This document shows positions 1 through 11,842 of a stretch of 64,000 nucleotides of DNA, piece by piece. The notes under the pieces are model-generated. The model was not told the DNA's origin, did no database searches, and was given only the letters and a program-made list of their open reading frames with translations. Position 1 is the first letter of the stretch. Each line of letters begins with the position of its first letter. The DNA comes from Ostrinia nubilalis (taxonomy: Eukaryota > Arthropoda > Insecta > Lepidoptera > Crambidae): positions 5,923,001-5,987,000 of the forward strand of contig NC_087097.1 in assembly GCF_963855985.1 (NCBI RefSeq), in the 5' to 3' direction. The position numbers and the translations under genes were made by a program.

Positions 1-242
1 GCAAATATAGTGTACCCAAAAGGAACGAACCTGGAACAATGTGACCTTATAATTGAGTCGTAAGCAGGACCCAAACGGGCGGCGACATCAGCGGAATTGT
101 AATTGGTATATTTAAAGGGATTTTATTAAGATTTTCCTAACCTTTGTATGTACCAGGATATATTAATTACGGACCGGAAATTGTATTTTAAGTATATTTA
201 ATCAGTCATGACCTTTCATCTAGGTACATTGGAATGCGTTTA

Positions 243-410
243 ATCATCATCACCTGATGATTAATGATGATTCATTATTATCATTTCAGCCTTAAGATTT
301 CCACGACTGAAAATAAGCGTCCCCTGTGGCGTCATGCAATGATTTTCATATTGACCGATTGGTAGCAGCCTGCATCCAGAACCTTCCTGCTACCTTTATG
401 AGGTCATCTA
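243..410 (-). mobile_element. Decayed RTE-clade LINE 3' end
   Basis: The plus strand starts with CAT-rich sequence and a 'catttcagcc' motif, then the diverged 'gattggtagcagcctgcatc' block and 'ctacctttatgaggtc'. This is the reverse complement of the 3' end of a lepidopteran RTE-type LINE. The 5' end is truncated. Confidence 0.7.
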
Positions 411-530
411 TCTAATAGCAATTCAATTCTGCTAATTACTAAGTAATAAGGTCATTTTCATAATTATTATCATCACTTCTGAGGTAACACCCCATTTTAT
501 CTCTATTATATCAAATTTTACTACAGAACA

Positions 531-634
531 ACCATGCGATGCGGAAGTCATTGGGGGAGGCCTATGTTCAGCAGTGGACGTCCTGTGGCTGAAATGATGA
601 CGATGATGATTGAAATGATGATGATGATGATGAT
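531..634 (+). mobile_element. RTE-clade LINE 3' end with ATG-rich tail
   Basis: It contains 'cattgggggaggcctatgtt', 'cagcagtggacgtcc', 'ggctgaaatgatgacg' and an (ATG)n tail, the standard 3' terminus of this family. It is severely 5'-truncated. The small reading frame through it is a by-product. Confidence 0.8.
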
Positions 635-636
635 TA

Positions 637-1276
637 CTACAGTATACATTTATTACGTCATTACAAAGTTAACTTTACATGCAACAAGCTATCGATTTAA
701 ATATCAGCTCATCGAACCCAACTAAACTTCTTAACTACAAACTTTATCTAGCTTATTCAATACCAGCACTTCGGTAGTGTATTGTCAGCGAGGATTTACA
801 GGACCTTAAAACAACAGCGTATGTCCCTCATAAATTATTTACAAGAATCCGTTTTGGTCAAACACTTAGGTTTGATAAAGGACACGCTAAAAATAGAACA
901 GAATTCTATTTTTCTAGTCTTTTTACTTACAAATTTAATCATACTGCAAAGGAGTTTATTTTAAGTCAAATAAGATTCCGATTAAAAATTAATAACGAAA
1001 CGTAATGCATAAAAGAAAGTAATTCGTTTTTTTTTTTCTTTTATATTTTACGTTTCATATTTTCACTCTTCATTAAATTAGACTTCTCTGAAGCAGATCT
1101 TTCATATTGATTTCAGGTTTTTAACTTCATAAAAATATGACGAAGTCAATATTGCCGATCCGTGCTTTACATTCTTAAGGAAAGGATTTCCATATCCTTT
1201 CTTATTGAATTCCTATATCATGTCTGAAAGCCATTCGAAGGGTCAAGGGACTGCGGGTGTGCATTATAGGTACAGG
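637..1276. other. AT-rich tract, nothing recognised
   Basis: No splice-bounded coding sequence or known repeat was seen. There is an A/T homopolymer near 1027-1040. Confidence 0.4.
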
Positions 1277-1289
1277 TGCCAGTATAGAT

Positions 1290-1534
1290 AAAAAATGTGA
1301 ATTTTCCGTAATGAATGTAGGCTTATTATTTCGAATTTAGGGTTCATATTAAGATATTTTGATTTCACTTCATTTAATATCACTTGCTGAAATAACCTTT
1401 GTTAACACAATAAAAAAATGTGAATTTTCCGTAATGAATGTAGGCTTATTATTTCGAATTTAGGGTTCATATTAAGATATTTTGATTTCACTTCATTTAA
1501 TATCACTTGCTGAAATAACCTTTGTTAACACAAT
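1290..1534. repeat. Two-copy tandem duplication, unit about 123 bp
   Basis: The block beginning tgtgaattttccgtaatg and ending 'gttaacacaataaaaaaa' is present twice in direct order with almost no difference (one A more in the homopolymer). High identity suggests a recent duplication. Confidence 0.9.
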
Positions 1535-1960
1535 AAAAAAATATCTAATTTTAGCTGTTGCTTATTACTAATTGCCTATACAAAACAGTAAGTTTACAAC
1601 ATGAGTCTTTCTATATCATAACAAAATCATGTCAATTTTGGATCTGAACTAAAATTGAAATATTTAAATTATTAAAAAAGTTCAGCTTTCCTTTTTTTCT
1701 TCATTCTACAAACCAAAACAAAAGTTAATTCGATTCTAATATAAGTGTATCACTTCGCCACACCATGGCGGCGACCTAATTAGGTTTCCTAGAATCTCTA
1801 TAAATCTATTACTAGCATATCGGCTTGTAATTTAATTATCCGTTCATGGAACGACGTACGGTTTTATTTAGCTTGGCATCGGAAAAACAAGAAATATTGA
1901 TCGTGTAAAACTGAACTCTACATAGTTTAGTATGTCATTTCCATCATTGTGCCCATGTTT

Positions 1961-2160
1961 CGTTCATTCGTTTCAGCCAAATAACATCTATTGATTGACA
2001 AAGGTCTCCCCCAAAATTCCACAACAACCGATCATATTATTATGCTGCCGGTATCCAGATCATATACTTCCCGCGACCTTCACCAAACGTCGGTCCACCT
2101 GTTGGGAGGCTGGCCAGTGGCCACACTACGTCTTCTGGCTCGTGTTTGCCAGCACTCGAG
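1961..2160 (-). mobile_element. LINE 3' end, 'cgttcgtttcagcc' family
   Basis: It starts cgttcattcgtttcagcc, followed by diverged 'attgacaaaggtctccccca', 'cgaccttcaccaaacgtcgg' and 'tccacctgttgggaggctgg'. This is a second RTE-like tail family, distinct from the CAT-tailed one by its (GTTC)n end and 'gctggacaaaggcct' wording. Confidence 0.7.
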
Positions 2161-2167
2161 TATTATG

Positions 2168-2345
2168 CCCTTCTTCTTCTTCTTCTTTTCGTGTCGACAA
2201 CAAACCTACACAGTGTCAGCCCAAAACACCGCCACAAGAGTGGCGTTGTCAGCAGCACTCATCAAATCCTCCTGAGTGCAGTTGCTTGGGCACTCAGGGC
2301 ACGACATCAGGTGCGTCATCGACATTGTGTCCTTATGTGAATGGA
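2168..2345 (-). pseudogene. LINE polyprotein C-terminal remnant with (GAA)n tail
   Basis: On the minus strand, the frame ending at a stop near 2206 reads HLMSCPECPSNCTQEDLM and ends VAVFWADTV. Similar Cys-rich endings followed by an F-W-A motif occur at the C-terminus of some non-LTR pol proteins as I remember them. A short 3' UTR and an (AAG)n tail (2168-2189 on the plus strand as CTT repeats) follow. Upstream coding is lost, so this is a dead fragment. Confidence 0.5.
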
Positions 2346-2836
2346 TTTCGGCAGAGAGGAAATAAGAATTCCGAACTGTGGTAAATTGGAAAGATTTGTA
2401 CCTACTTCTGCAGTAGTGATTATTGATTGTGATGACGATAATGATTAAATTACTCGATGGTGTAGGTTGTAAGAACTTCAAGTATGGATTGAGGCTTTTT
2501 ATTGATTAAATTAGATAATTTAGACCAATCATAAATATTGCCTTAGATTGAATCGAGTTTTGAATGTTGTTTTGTTAATACCTAATGGACCTTCTCAGTC
2601 AGACCGACCGCTTTTACGTAATACTCTCTGAAGGCAGAAATCATATTTGTGTACATGAGGTTTGGTTGATTCAAGGAAGGAACATGCGCATTGTATTGAC
2701 CAAACAAGAAACATACACAAAGTAATGTAACACATTGATTGTCTTGGAGAATTCAATTCTCAACATTGAATCATAATGTAGCTCTGTTTACATAATTGGA
2801 AGATATATTGGCACTCCTTTATTATTTTATATACCT
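2346..2836. other. Unassigned AT-rich tract
   Basis: I see no gene, hairpin or family I can name here. Confidence 0.4.
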
Positions 2837-2837
2837 A

Positions 2838-3063
2838 CTAGCTTTCCGACCGCGGCTTCGCCCGCGTGGAATTTTGTCTGTCACAGAAAAACTTTATCGC
2901 GCGCGTCCCTGTTTCAAAAACCGGGATAAAAAGTATCCTATGTCCTTTCCCGGGACTCAAACTATCTCTATGCCAAATTTCATCAAAATCGGTTCAATGG
3001 TTTAGGCGTGAAAGCAAGACAGACAGACAGAGTTACTTTCGCATTTATAATATTAGTATAGAT
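2838..3063 (-). mobile_element. Helitron-like non-autonomous element
   Basis: On the minus strand it starts near 'tataatattagtat' (read reversed) and ends in the GC hairpin 'cgcgggcgaagccgcgg' followed by the CTAG terminus next to a T. The internal phrases 'gggacgcgcgcgataaag' and 'tttgatgaaatttgg' are shared with the copy at 6343-6575. The hairpin plus CTRR end and the A/T target fit Helitrons. The family resembles short Lep1-type Helitrons of Lepidoptera. Confidence 0.7.
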
Positions 3064-3398
3064 AATTATACTTACCACTGTCGCTGTAAAGATGGTAGCT
3101 GCTTTATTACTTGCCGACTGTAGCAGTTCTATTATTTGGTTTTGCTTAGCAACCATAAACCGAGAAACATAATAAACCTCAAATCGAGCGGTATCATAAA
3201 GCGCAAATTTCTACAACAATACGTACAGGTAATTTTAAGTTCTTGCTATGTAGGACTTACAGTATGTCTGCTTAGGAACGACTTCTACATACTTGAGCTA
3301 GTTTGCAGAAGTATATAACCACATTGCAATGATACATAGTGTAATAACACCATGTATCAAAGTTGGCATGAACGATATAACCAATTTTTGACAATATT

Positions 3399-3515
3399 TG
3401 AGGGTGTCCACAACAGTCCTCCATCGCGTTCGGTCTTGTGCTTAGCGTTTGATCTCGCTCCAAGTCTTGCCGATTTTCTCCGTCTCGTCAGCTACACCTA
3501 TATTTGAAGGTGTGT
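3399..3515. repeat. Possible LINE-tail-like fragment
   Basis: Phrases such as 'ttgatctcgctccaagtctt' and 'ccgattttctccgtctcgtc' look like an interspersed lepidopteran repeat, but I cannot fix its ends or class. Confidence 0.3.
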
Positions 3516-4495
3516 CGCTTCAATTCGATAAGTCATAATTGCGTACGGACACGTCACACTTGAATTAAAAACTGGGCCTTCTCTACCCACTTGTGCTATG
3601 TAAGCACTAAACAAACCAGTTAATTGTCTACGCATAAACCGAATAGCTCGTAAACTGAAGCTGCAAGATGGAGAATACAGGTTTTATTATTTTATGAAGA
3701 GGCTACGTTATTTTATATTCAATAATTTAGAGGCACAGGTTTATAGCCAGAAGTTTATATGGTTAAGCAAATATAAGATTTAATTAATATTAAAGTTCAA
3801 GTAAAGTAGCGAATGCCTTAAATACTGTCAAAACTCATGTAGGTATCCATTTAAACAAAGATAAGTTCGAAAATGAAGTCAGATTTTATATATTTTTGGG
3901 ACATTTTGTAATAACATAGGAAAACTATTTTAAATGACACTCATTAGTCCATCTTTATTTTAACAACTTATACAACCTTTTTTCCGTACTTTGCTAAGAA
4001 ACATCTAAACGAAGGAAAAGTTCTTATTAACATTGATTATAAAACTAACAGTATCACGTCCGTGCCCATGTGATTCGAATACCAATTTCTGTCTCTAATT
4101 AGGTAAGTTTGTGATCTCTTGTAGGAGTATAAATCCCGAATCACGTCACCTAATTCCTCTTAGCATCGACTCTTGAAGAGTGTCTTAAGAACTTTACTGA
4201 TCTTCGTTAGGCATTAATGTGTCTTCGGTGTAAGAAGATTTGCTAATGGACGGGAAGTTCGTGTAAATAAGTAAGTGTATTGAGAAACAGTAATTAGAGA
4301 GTTTGATTTAACTTGATGGCATTGTATTTAATTTTTAAATACCTGGAACGCTTCGGACATGCGTGACGATTTTCCATCGCGCATAAAAAAACATTTAGGG
4401 TTTCTTAGGCAACAGTTTCTTATACAAATATTACGAAAGTTACTAGAAATTCAGGCAAGTTAGTTTTGCGTTGTACGGAAGAATACTGAGAATCA
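3516..4495. other. Unassigned AT-rich tract
   Basis: No coding sequence or named repeat was recognised. Confidence 0.4.
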
Positions 4496-4653
4496 TGGGA
4501 CGTCCGCCCACAAGATGGACTGATTATGAGTTCATAAAAGTTGCAGAAAGGCGCTGGGTGCAGAACTCTACCAACCGGCCAATCTGGAATTCATTGGGGG
4601 AGGCCTGTGTTCATCTGGACGTCTTGTAGCTGAAATGATGATGATGATGATGA
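4496..4653 (+). mobile_element. RTE-clade LINE 3' end
   Basis: It carries diverged 'gggacgtccgcccacaagat', 'cattgggggaggcctgtgtt' and 'gctgaaatgatgatg' with an ATG tail. The last codons of the LINE product are decayed. Confidence 0.8.
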
Positions 4654-5039
4654 AGTAGGTACTTTGTGTTATTATCAGTTATTATTGTCACTTGAATAAG
4701 TAAATTAAAAGGAAAATATTAAATAAGGAAATGTAAATCACCAAGCCATAGTTCCTTAATATCTAATTCCAGAAATCACGTTTGATCCCTCCACGTGCAA
4801 AGATCAAGGGATCGTTTTAGTTGTACCCAAGATTACAATCTTGACAAATTAATTACACAGTTAGTTTCGGCTGCGGTCTCAGATGAACCAGCAGGTAATT
4901 GCTAATCTCAATTAGATCGATTTAACACTATTTTGGACAAATTATCGTATCCAATTAGTAGCCGTTTTAGAAACACTTAGGCCTGGATTCTATCAAAACG
5001 GAGAGAACAGTATATGTGTTTGAATAACCAATCAGATTA

Positions 5040-5191
5040 ACGCCCGTATTCACAAACGATGCTTGCTTAAATGAAGCAGCAAATCGAACGCACAGCGTTG
5101 AATAGAGCTCTGTGATTGGTTAGTGTGTCACCCTGTGCGTCCACGCGCACTGTGAGACCTCATACTTAGTAATATTTGTGAATACGGGCGT
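5040..5191. mobile_element. MITE, TIR ACGCCCGTATTCACAAA
   Basis: The ends acgcccgtattcacaaa and 'tttgtgaatacgggcgt' are inverted repeats. The body contains 'gagctctgtgattggtt' and 'ccacgcgcactgtgagacc'. Related copies are at 14009-14131 and 16397-16872. There is no coding capacity. Confidence 0.85.
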
Positions 5192-5296
5192 GACTTATTT
5201 CCACTATAACACTTTTCCGTTCAGCTTTGGTGTAAACGTAACACTAAAATTAGTTTCTTGAAAGTAGTCTTGAAAATAAGTTAGCTTCTTTCACGT

Positions 5297-5330
5297 TGGT
5301 GTTCCTGGGTTCGATTCCCTACTAGTAAAA
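5297..5330 (+). repeat. tRNA-like B-box fragment of a SINE
   Basis: The block 'cctgggttcgattccctact' matches the RNA polymerase III B box. A similar block is at 46628-46648. No tRNA cloverleaf can be built around it. Confidence 0.35.
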
Positions 5331-5641
5331 AAACCTGTGAAGTCTAGCACTAAGCTCAATAATAATTAGCGGTTGTAAATTACCGCAATGCAGCGCGATT
5401 TAGAACTCTTACAAAAGATAGATTACCGCATTCGTGACAGAACCCATTAATTGTTTTTTGTACCCTACTTAAGGATTTAAAAGAAAACGATTAGTTATTT
5501 TGTTTGCTTTAAGGAATGACAATGGCTCATCAAGATAAAGATCTTATGTACATTTTGCAATGAGCTGTCCAGTACTATAGGATAAAGGCATCCAGAAACT
5601 ATACTCTGTAATAATGTCGTCAATGTTACTGTGACTCCTAC

Positions 5642-5773
5642 CATCATCATCATCATTTCAGCCACGTCTACTGCTGAACATAGGCCACCCCCATCGACTT
5701 TCACATCGCACGGTTGATAGCGGCCTGCATCCAACGCCTTCCTGCTACCTTTATCAGGTCCTCCCATCCTACC
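5642..5773 (-). mobile_element. RTE-clade LINE 3' end
   Basis: It runs 'catcatcatcatttcagcc', 'tactgctgaacataggcca', 'gcggcctgcatccaacgcc', in reverse orientation, and is truncated. Confidence 0.8.
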
Positions 5774-6342
5774 ATCAGTAATGTATAAATACAAATAGCC
5801 TTGTTGCACTATAACCGTCGTTCTTTCATTCCAACCATCACACTATCATTATTACTAATGTTAGTATCTGGCACGCTTAAAATTAAATAGGCACATGACG
5901 AAAACCTCGTGAGAACTTTGACATTATTAATTAACAACTAAAACAATGGCCACTTCCATATTGAATTTTCTTTTCCCCCTTTTTCACCATTCCACGTTTC
6001 CATATCTCTATCATAGAGCACATAGAAATTATTCTTACTTCAAACAACCCTACCACGTATTAATTATTTTGTTTTTTATTTTTGTTTCTACTCGTCTGAG
6101 TCACGATGTATCGATTGTCGACAACCACTCGTAACGGAACAATCGATACCTATCAACTATTAACGAACTAATAAAACATAGGTACGCCCAATAATGCTCG
6201 GAAAAAAGTCCGAAGCCTCGCTCTAAATTACTCGAGTAAATAGCTGACCGAACTAAGTCCGTGTATTTACTTTGAGAGAGCTATGCTTTTATTATAAACG
6301 TTCTATAAAAAAGTTTTTCATTTCTTTTAAATTTCAAATCCC
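5774..6342. other. Unassigned AT-rich tract
   Basis: Nothing I can name was seen here on either strand. Confidence 0.4.
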
Positions 6343-6575
6343 AACTAATATTATAAATGCGAAAGTAACTCTGTCTGTCTGTCTGTCTGTCTGTTACGCT
6401 TTCCCGCTTAAACCTCGCAACCGATTTTGATGAAATTTGGCATAGAGATAGTTTGAGTCCCGGGAAAGAACATAGGATAGTTTTTATCCCGGTTTTTGAA
6501 ACAGGGACGCGCGCGATAAAGTTTTTCTGTGACAGACAAAATTCCACGCGGGCGAAGCCGCGGGCGGAAAGCTAG
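6343..6575 (+). mobile_element. Helitron-like non-autonomous element
   Basis: It starts 'actaatattataaatgcg' with a (TCTG)n run. It ends with the hairpin 'cgcgggcgaagccgcggg' and CTAG before T. It is nearly the same as 2838-3063 in opposite orientation. The similar reading frames in the two copies are shared repeat sequence, not genes. Confidence 0.75.
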
Positions 6576-8096
6576 TATATGAATAAATTCTTCAAAATGT
6601 AATTTTAAGTCACGTGAAATTCTGGAAAAAAAATGGATTTTGTACTGTTGTATCTAATGCAAATAATGCAATATGCATGTTCATAAACACTTCTACTTAT
6701 TATGCTATTTTACCCCATCAATATTATGGTAAACACACATTTGAAAAGAAAAGTACAACTCCCAAATACCTTACTTTTCTTTCCCGCCAAGCCAAAGAAG
6801 TTGAGCCGAAAAAAGCTATCGCACGGCCTTTTATGAAACGGGGATTTTATTGTCATCTTATGTCATTGAAAGTGTTTTTGTTATTTCTGTTTTGCAAAGC
6901 TTAATTTAAGGAAGTAGGTTATTTATACGTGTAAATATCACTTAGGCAGAAATACAAAATTATCATTCTGAACACACCGTCTTATTGCAGAAAAGAATAA
7001 TTTGTTAAAATATACTCTACCTACTGTTATCTCTTAGGACGCTTTTGTCATAAAGTCACCGGTAAAATCAATAAGTCAATATTAAAGCTCTTACAAACTC
7101 TACCAGTGTGCGGTGGCCCTTAAAACATTATCACTGACCTTTGAATACTTCATAACACTAGCCTAATAACACTTCTTGTTTCATTAACGAACCTTTGGTA
7201 AAACACACAGTAAACGTCACGTGTATCAAGAATCCTGAAAATGGTTACCTCCGGGGTTACTCCGAAAAACGTTTTCCGAAGTTTCGAATGTTGCCATCTC
7301 TCTTACGCAAAGCGGCATGCCAATATTAGGGACAGGAGAGATAGACCCGAAACTACGAAAACGGCGTTTCAGAATAGCCCTGCTGTGTTTAAAGGTTACA
7401 CGTAACGTACAGTTTTCATTGAACAAACGAAGCTTAAACTTGATTCAATTGGTTGGCTTTTGATTAGTTGAATAATAATAATTCAGACCAAATAAATATA
7501 GGTCAGAGATTGAATCGACTCTTGAGTGTTGTTTTGAAATACATTTTAGGCAGACCAATTATGTGTTATATTATCTCACAGGCTAAATATCACTTATTTG
7601 AAGATTTTTTAAATTCATAAAAACTAATTAATAGTTAAATACGTATGTATGAATGAAACGAAACATTTTACTTTAATTTTTATTTCATCGTGATAGTAAA
7701 TAGACGTAAGGATGTAAATAATTGTACAATATACTTAATAGATTTATATAATTTACATTTAATATTATGAGCATTTATAATAATTATCGTGTTCTTCTCG
7801 TTAGATATGTACACCTCTAATTATTAAAATTTCTACACGTAATAGTATCATGTAAAAGCTATTTTATTATTATTTAAAATACAAAACTTGTGTTAGTGTA
7901 ATATTTGGAAATGCTAAATTATTTCGTCTATACTTTTAAAACAAAGCTTGATAGTCGATTTTTTCTGATGAAAAATTTTCACACCACTAGCTATTTTAAA
8001 CTTTGAAAGAAAGAAATTATGCAACAATAAAACATTGGCACAAGACAGCTTCAAGTATAAGGAAACAGACTGAACTACTTATTTAATATATTTCTA
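6576..8096. other. Unassigned AT-rich tract
   Basis: No gene was found. It could in principle contain distal 3' UTR of the minus-strand gene. I see no element. Confidence 0.35.
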
Positions 8097-8098
8097 TA

Positions 8099-8363
8099 CA
8101 GGGTGTTAGGTAAATGGGTATATGAGCCGACACTAGCCCATGTTAACATGGTCATATAAATGGTATGGTGAAGTCAGAAAATTGATATCTTCATTTTAAT
8201 TATTTAAATTTTCATACAAATCGGATTTTATAAAATTTATTTTGTATGAAAATTAAAAAAATTGAAAATGATGATATCAAATTTCTGACTTCACCATACC
8301 ATTTATATGACTATGTTAACATGGGCTAGTGTCGGCTCATATACCCATTTACCTAACACCCTG
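8099..8363. mobile_element. 265-bp foldback MITE, TIR CAGGGTGTTAGG, TA target
   Basis: The ends cagggtgttaggtaaatggg and its reverse complement are flanked by TA on both sides (8097-8098, 8364-8365). The arms make an almost continuous hairpin. A copy of the same length is at 33421-33685. The TA duplication is as in Tc1/mariner-type elements (class by analogy). Confidence 0.9.
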
Positions 8364-8365
8364 TA

Positions 8366-11208
8366 TAGCTTGAATCTTTAATTTTATATTAGGTACTACT
8401 ATAAATACTTATAAATAATAATGCATTTACAATCTAATAGGACTGTAAATTGTCATTGCTGTGTTCAAACAGTTTTTTAGAAATAATAGAAAAAATAGCT
8501 TGCATTTGAGTTAGTAATGGCTCAGTAGCTTCTAGCATGATGGTGACAGCAGTTGCCTAGCTATCGAAATTTTGTACGAGGTAGCAATAAATTTTCAATG
8601 TATTTTTCATTGCGTTCATTACTTTCCTATAATTACCTATCATACGGATAGCGTCATATCAAACTAATTGCAACAAAAAATGTATAGTATATTGTACCTG
8701 ATTGTACAATAAACTCATCTGCACATCAAACCTAGCATGTCGACCTCAAAAGTAGACTTTATTATAAGAAGCATATGAGTGACTTACGCAGTGCAATTGT
8801 TAGTTTTGATGCGCCGTCGAGTAGAAAAGTTTCTAAGGTTTTTTCCACTAAATGTCTTTGAATTTAAGTAGGTACTATAAGTACAACATAACTTCGGTCA
8901 TCACCATTATGTTACAACAAGTGTAATTTATAAGATACAATATTTCGAATTTTCATTAATTAATAATAAACCTTACACAGTGTAATAATTCGATAATATT
9001 TACAATGGCTGATTATATTAATATTATCAGCAGAAAAATTATGTTATTCATAATTTTTTAGGCTTTTACGTGTCTTAATATAACACGATACACACACACC
9101 AAATCATAATTTCTAAAAAGACTGTGACACTTATTATGTTACATTTTCAGTTACCAGTGATTAAATTGTACTAAACCACTTCTTACAACTTTGAAAATAC
9201 AAGTAAAGACATTAGGACCTTTCGCCAATGCACAATGATGTTCTGACGAAGAAATTTGAAAGAAAGAGTTCTCTGCTTCTGTCTGTGTTCTCTTCTGTCA
9301 CAGTTCAGGTCAGGTCGTCAGAACGTACTAATGACACGAATCGAGTGCTGTAAGTAAAGGTCTGAAATTATTAAACTTTATTTTTATATCTTTTGAGTTG
9401 ACGTTTTTTAAACTTTTCAATTGTATGTCAGAGTTTAATACAATTTAATCCTTAGCACCGCAAGTGGATGTGGGAATCGTTCTAATCTATGTGCCACATT
9501 CATCTAAACCGTTGAAGGATACATCTATAAATAGTGGAGGGAATTAATAGTCTTAGCTTTGAAATAAGTATTGTATATTCCAATATATAAATATACACAT
9601 ATTAGTTTGGAAATACTTCTTCACTTGGATTTAAGGCCTACTTTGACATGTCCTGTCCTTCTGTTCCCCAAGCACCAGTTAAGATGAAGTCGAAAGAAAA
9701 TTTAAAACTACTAGACTTTTCTAATACTAAATTTAGTGTCATTACAAAAATACTCGATAATTCAGTATCTACAAGCTTTTGGATAATTGACATTTTAAAC
9801 AGCTATTGAATAAGACAACGCATAAATTCTCAAAACAAAATTAAAATATCTACTAGTTGTCAAGCTAAGGAAATATTTCCATGAAAGATAAAAGTAGACC
9901 TATTAATTTTAAGTCCTTACTCATATCAAAGATATTTCAAAATCGTTTATAATTAGTCTGACATTATGTTGTTTAATCTTCCCAAATACAAATTCATTCA
10001 TTGATGCGATATTATTACATTCCAATCAACTATCGTTATATGGGATAGTCAAAATACATCACACAAGATATAAACAAAAGAACGAAGCTCCTACTCATGT
10101 TAAAATTAAAAACCTATAAACTACACAAAAATATTCCACAATTAATAAATTCAAAGAAATCCCACAAACTCCGCCGTTTTAAAACAATTCTTTTTACTGT
10201 TACTTACAGTCTAATACGCCATGTGCATACATACATTTATCATTGGACCAAAATTCAACCTTCAAATCGTTCATAGATCTATTACTACAATCCTTAATGG
10301 ATAACACAATTTATTTCACGTTTTAAACTTATCTCACAATACATCAAACAAAATAATAATAATGGTACTGTCAAGAAAAGTTATATTCAAATCCTGGAAA
10401 AGAAGACAAACTAAAAATGATAATTATTTAAGATAATTTTGATTTACTCTTGTTTCAATGAAGATAATTTTTACAAATTATTAGAAAAATAAGATAAGAC
10501 AAAAGATTAACAAGATAGTTCACAATCTTATGATTTTAATGTAGTTCAAAAGATTAATCGTGAAATAAGTCGTGTTATTGACAGGACACTAAATACACTT
10601 ACTGATGAGTCAAAATGTGATTACATTAGGCTAGGCAATATAAAAGTATTATGTTTAGTACACGCACATAATTTGAAACTAAGTAACACACTGCAAATTA
10701 GCAAATTCTGTACAAAGCTACAACTTTACATTTTAATTAATTAGATTGTTTTATGAATACGCTCATCACGCTTACTTAACCAATATAAGGAGTGGCACTG
10801 TTAATATTATTAACAATATCGATAAAGTTATTGTGCAATCCTTACATGCTAGAATTGTGAGTATTAAAAATCTAATCGCTGATAATGTAAGATTAATTTA
10901 GACACTCATAAAAGACACAGGAGATACAAAATCACTAATACTAGAGGTCGATAAAGAAACACACTGCTAATTACAACTATGGTCCCGCATCAAGGATACA
11001 TAGCCAGAATTTCAGTTGAAAGTCTCGAAATTCGTTGTAACTCCAGGATTCACACAAATCACACTTTAGACACACGTATCACAAGAAGTAAACCTAGATC
11101 AATAGTTCAAGTTCAAAAGTCATCAGATTTCGGACTTTGTGCGGGGCTGGGCCAAGGCGGCCGCATTTTTTCCAGCACATATTTGAGCTGGAAACTGGTA
11201 TGGAAATG
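8366..11208. other. Downstream of the gene; possible long 3' UTR
   Basis: It is AT-rich, free of recognised repeats and directly downstream of the stop codon at 11209 on the minus strand. It may hold the 3' UTR. The short plus-strand frame at 10979-11230 overlaps the antisense of the coding exon and is not supported. Confidence 0.35.
10310..10315 (-). terminator. Candidate poly(A) signal of the membrane-protein gene
   Basis: The plus strand reads TTTATT, which is AATAAA on the minus strand, about 0.9 kb past the stop codon. The motif is common by chance in AT-rich DNA, so this is only a candidate. If it is wrong, the 3' UTR may extend to about 7.7 kb, because little repeat sequence interrupts that stretch. 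Confidence 0.2.
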
Positions 11209-11425
11209 CTACAGATACTCGTCTATCTGATCATAGTCCTCGTCTGGGGGGGAGGGGCCTGACACTGAGAGGATGGGTAGACCGAAGTGCTTGACGGTCT
11301 CTACGCTACTGCTGTCGTCTGACTTGCTAGTGGCTTCTTCATTGATGGTCTCCTCTCGTGGTTTAGCTTTGCACAAGCGTTCAGATGAGTCGCACAAAGA
11401 CGTAAGAGGTATGTTGTCTGCTGAC
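11209..11425 (-). CDS. Last coding exon, acidic C-terminus and stop
   Basis: The exon is one base completing Arg, then 71 codons, then TAG (plus-strand cta at 11209-11211). The acceptor is ttgtttcacag. It begins SADNIPLTSLCDSSERLC, has a Glu/Ser-rich middle (EETINEEATSKSDDSSS), and ends PSPPDEDYDQIDEYL. The acidic Tyr-containing end could bind a partner or be phosphorylated (inference only). The 226-bp intron between this and the previous exon is ordinary in size, unlike the intron before it. The 3' UTR end is not certain. A minus-strand AATAAA lies at about 10310-10315, roughly 0.9 kb after the stop, and ATTAAA at about 10731 is a weaker alternative. Confidence 0.85.
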
Positions 11426-11651
11426 CTGTGAAACAAATAGCAAAGCTCAAACGTCATAAGCAGAAATATATTATGGACATGAACTGGCATGCGCAATGCC
11501 AAAAGCAAGGGCGTTTGCGGAAGACCAGTCTTCTTGATATAATCGTAAGGGTATAAATGCTGAGCGGACCTATTGATACAGAGGCTCAGTAATTGTTTGT
11601 TTTACATGTAGGAACTTACTGTGTCAGTAAAGTTTTTGTATTCTACTTTAC

Positions 11652-11839
11652 CTGGCCTTACGACACAGTTTAGACTGTGAGCCGTGCCTCCTCAGGAACT
11701 CCCCAGCATCAAACGCTGCGAACCCAGTGGGTTCTGCTGACACGAATATGGCTGAGTTGACCCTAGGCCTGTTGCACCGGGCCAAGAGGCGCTCCTCGCA
11801 CTCCAAGCTCTGTGTATGTGTGTGTGACCAGCGCATGTG
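11652..11839 (-). CDS. Exon: conserved-looking cytoplasmic tail with cysteines
   Basis: This exon has 62 codons plus two bases. The acceptor is a good pyrimidine tract ending tcttcctacag and the donor is GGCCAG followed by gtaaag. It begins HMRWSHTHTQ, continues SLECEERLLARCNRPRVN, and ends GSQSKLCRKA. The split AG+G codon gives Arg at the next junction. It contains Cys residues, two Arg-rich patches and an aromatic-containing block (IFVSAEPTGFAAFDAGEFL), but no motif I can name. The exon lies just after the 45-kb intron on the 3' side. An upstream ATG in frame (within the intron sequence) makes it look like a longer free-standing reading frame, but the acceptor site and phase support splicing. 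I do not recognise the domain. Confidence 0.85.
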
Positions 11840-11842
11840 CTG

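Noticed and set aside
2866..6547. Similar reading frames (both starting MEFCLSQKNFIARVPV) at 2866-3123 plus strand and 6281-6547 minus strand
   Set aside because: They are two copies of one Helitron-like repeat. The similarity is nucleotide-level, and the frame runs through the hairpin and microsatellite.
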